Of a stretch of 64,000 nt of DNA, positions 63,458-64,000 are shown piece by piece. Under the pieces are notes generated by a model, which saw only the letters and a list, made by a program, of their open reading frames with translations, did no database searches and had not been told where the DNA came from. Made by a program: the position numbers and the translations under genes. Position 1 is the first letter of the stretch, and the number at the start of each line of letters is the position of its first letter. The stretch lies in assembly GCA_910583985.1 (NCBI GenBank), contig CAJTYA010000003.1, positions 62,001 through 126,000 of the forward strand. Reading direction: 5' to 3'. This DNA comes from an uncultured Alistipes sp. (GTDB lineage Bacteria > Bacteroidota > Bacteroidia > Bacteroidales > Rikenellaceae).

Positions 63458-63859
63458 ATGTTGATCGAGAAACTGGACGGGACTTCGCCCCGCCTCTATA
63501 TGCTCGTCGCGCCTCTGGTTATGAGACGCAGCGTGTTGCGGCAGAACAACAACTATCCCTTCTGGACTTCGCGCTCCCATGTCTGGTTCGTGGCGAGGGA
63601 AGGGGAGAACGTACTGGGGTTCGTGCCGGTCGAAATCACCGACCGGGGAACGAAAATAAACAACTACTATGTTTCGGGCGACAACGTCGACGTTCTCTCC
63701 GGATTGCTGAACGAGGTAATCCGGTTTTCCGTCGGCGATCTTCTGCCGGTCCGGGCTGTCGCCCATTCCCGTCATGCGTCCGTGTTCCGCAGATACGGGT
63801 TCAGCCCGATCAAGGAGTGGAAGTATTACGTCAAAATGGAGTGCGGAAGCGATGAGTGA
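63458..63859 (+). CDS. GNAT-like protein preceding an IbrA-like gene
   Basis: A 133-residue protein with the layout of a small GNAT acyltransferase: a strand pair around VWFVAREGENVLGFVPVEI, INNYYVSGDNVDVLSGLLNE in the middle and a C-terminal AHSRHASVFRRYGFSPIKEW helix-strand. The usual Q/R-x-x-G-x-G/A loop is not clear. The stop overlaps the start of the next gene by eight bases, so the two are coupled and probably work together. Such short GNAT-like proteins next to DUF3440/IbrA genes occur in accessory and phage-borne sets (recalled, not checked). Confidence 0.65.
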   Translation: MLIEKLDGTSPRLYMLVAPLVMRRSVLRQNNNYPFWTSRSHVWFVAREGENVLGFVPVEITDRGTKINNYYVSGDNVDVLSGLLNEVIRFSVGDLLPVRAVAHSRHASVFRRYGFSPIKEWKYYVKMECGSDE

Positions 63860-64000
63860 GGCTCCGAGTGTTTACGATTTGGTGCAACGCCGGCTGGAGA
63901 CCGTATTCGCTTCGTTCGATAACGTGTATGTCTCCTTTTCCGGCGGCAAGGACAGCGGCGTGCTGCTGAACCTCTGCGTGGATTATATCCGCCGGCACGG
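63852..64000 (+). CDS. DUF3440 / IbrA-like PAPS-reductase-fold protein, N-terminal part (3' truncated by window)
   Basis: The first 49 codons of a gene that runs off the window. The N-terminus contains the P-loop pyrophosphatase motif VSFSGGKDSGVLLNL (about 28-42), which is shared by PAPS reductases, and the context points to the DUF3440/IbrA group. IbrA works with the ParB-like IbrB and is found on prophages and other accessory DNA. The start ATG at 63852 overlaps the upstream stop by eight bases. The assignment rests on the PP-loop, the length before it and the neighbour, so the subgroup is uncertain. Confidence 0.65.
   Translation, partial: MSEAPSVYDLVQRRLETVFASFDNVYVSFSGGKDSGVLLNLCVDYIRRH

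Overview
The window reads as a chromosomal segment of a GC-rich member of the Bacteroidota, most like Alistipes or another Rikenellaceae (inference). The grounds are several lineage-typical families (DUF2851, GSCFA, DUF3276/PUR, DUF5606, DUF2795, long NusB, SecA with an N-terminal insert, a NagB-LmbE fusion), start codons without clear Shine-Dalgarno sequences, and many upstream boxes matching the Bacteroidota -7 consensus TAnnTTTG, some with a TTG or TTTG about 19-20 bases further upstream. I see no rRNA, tRNA, CRISPR array or insertion sequence.

Layout. 1-445 is the end of a zinc-type alcohol dehydrogenase. 820-9261 (minus) carries secA, a DUF2851 protein, two Fe-S assembly genes (DUF59 and sufE), a PafA-like secreted protein with a degraded active site, a small membrane zinc-ribbon protein and a GSCFA protein. 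9372-12200 (plus) has ispE and a biotin-dependent carboxyltransferase with its biotin carrier. 13867-27482 (minus) holds aroE, a DedA-type protein, mnmA, two ABC-F ATPases (one is EttA), a PUR-domain protein, an S41 protease, hisS, nagB and a NagB-LmbE fusion. 27741-29630 is a pyruvate carboxylase B-type protein, followed by a relic of a GH127-like gene. 31201-38933 (minus) has an aldo/keto reductase, a GH2 beta-mannosidase-like enzyme, DUF2795, a cobalamin adenosyltransferase, a shortened methyltransferase-like protein and a BaiN-type flavoprotein. 39032-45396 (plus) has nusB-DUF1573-yajC and a glpD-glpK-glpF glycerol operon. 46041-52727 (minus) encodes threonine synthesis from aspartate (thrA, a phosphoglycerate-mutase-like putative homoserine kinase, thrC) with a lipoprotein esterase inside. 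53332-57457 has DUF5606, a GNAT, a PerR-rubrerythrin peroxide unit, DUF486 and an MBL hydrolase. 57468-60626 (minus) is a complete proC-proB-proA operon. 60808-63056 pairs an XRE-cupin regulator with an acyl-CoA synthetase. The right edge starts an accessory pair: a GNAT-like gene and a DUF3440/IbrA-like gene cut by the window end.

Most of the window is housekeeping. The points most worth a second look are the PafA-like protein that has kept its nucleophile Thr but lost three metal ligands, the NagB-LmbE fusion whose deaminase domain lost the catalytic Asp and His, a Per box next to the TTG start codon of perR, an endonuclease III-like four-cysteine tail on the DUF2851 protein beside Fe-S assembly genes, and the IbrA-like pair at the right edge. 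Spacers are unusually long (up to 1.7 kb) and as GC-rich as the genes, so long spurious reading frames are common in them; one spacer holds a recognisable gene relic.
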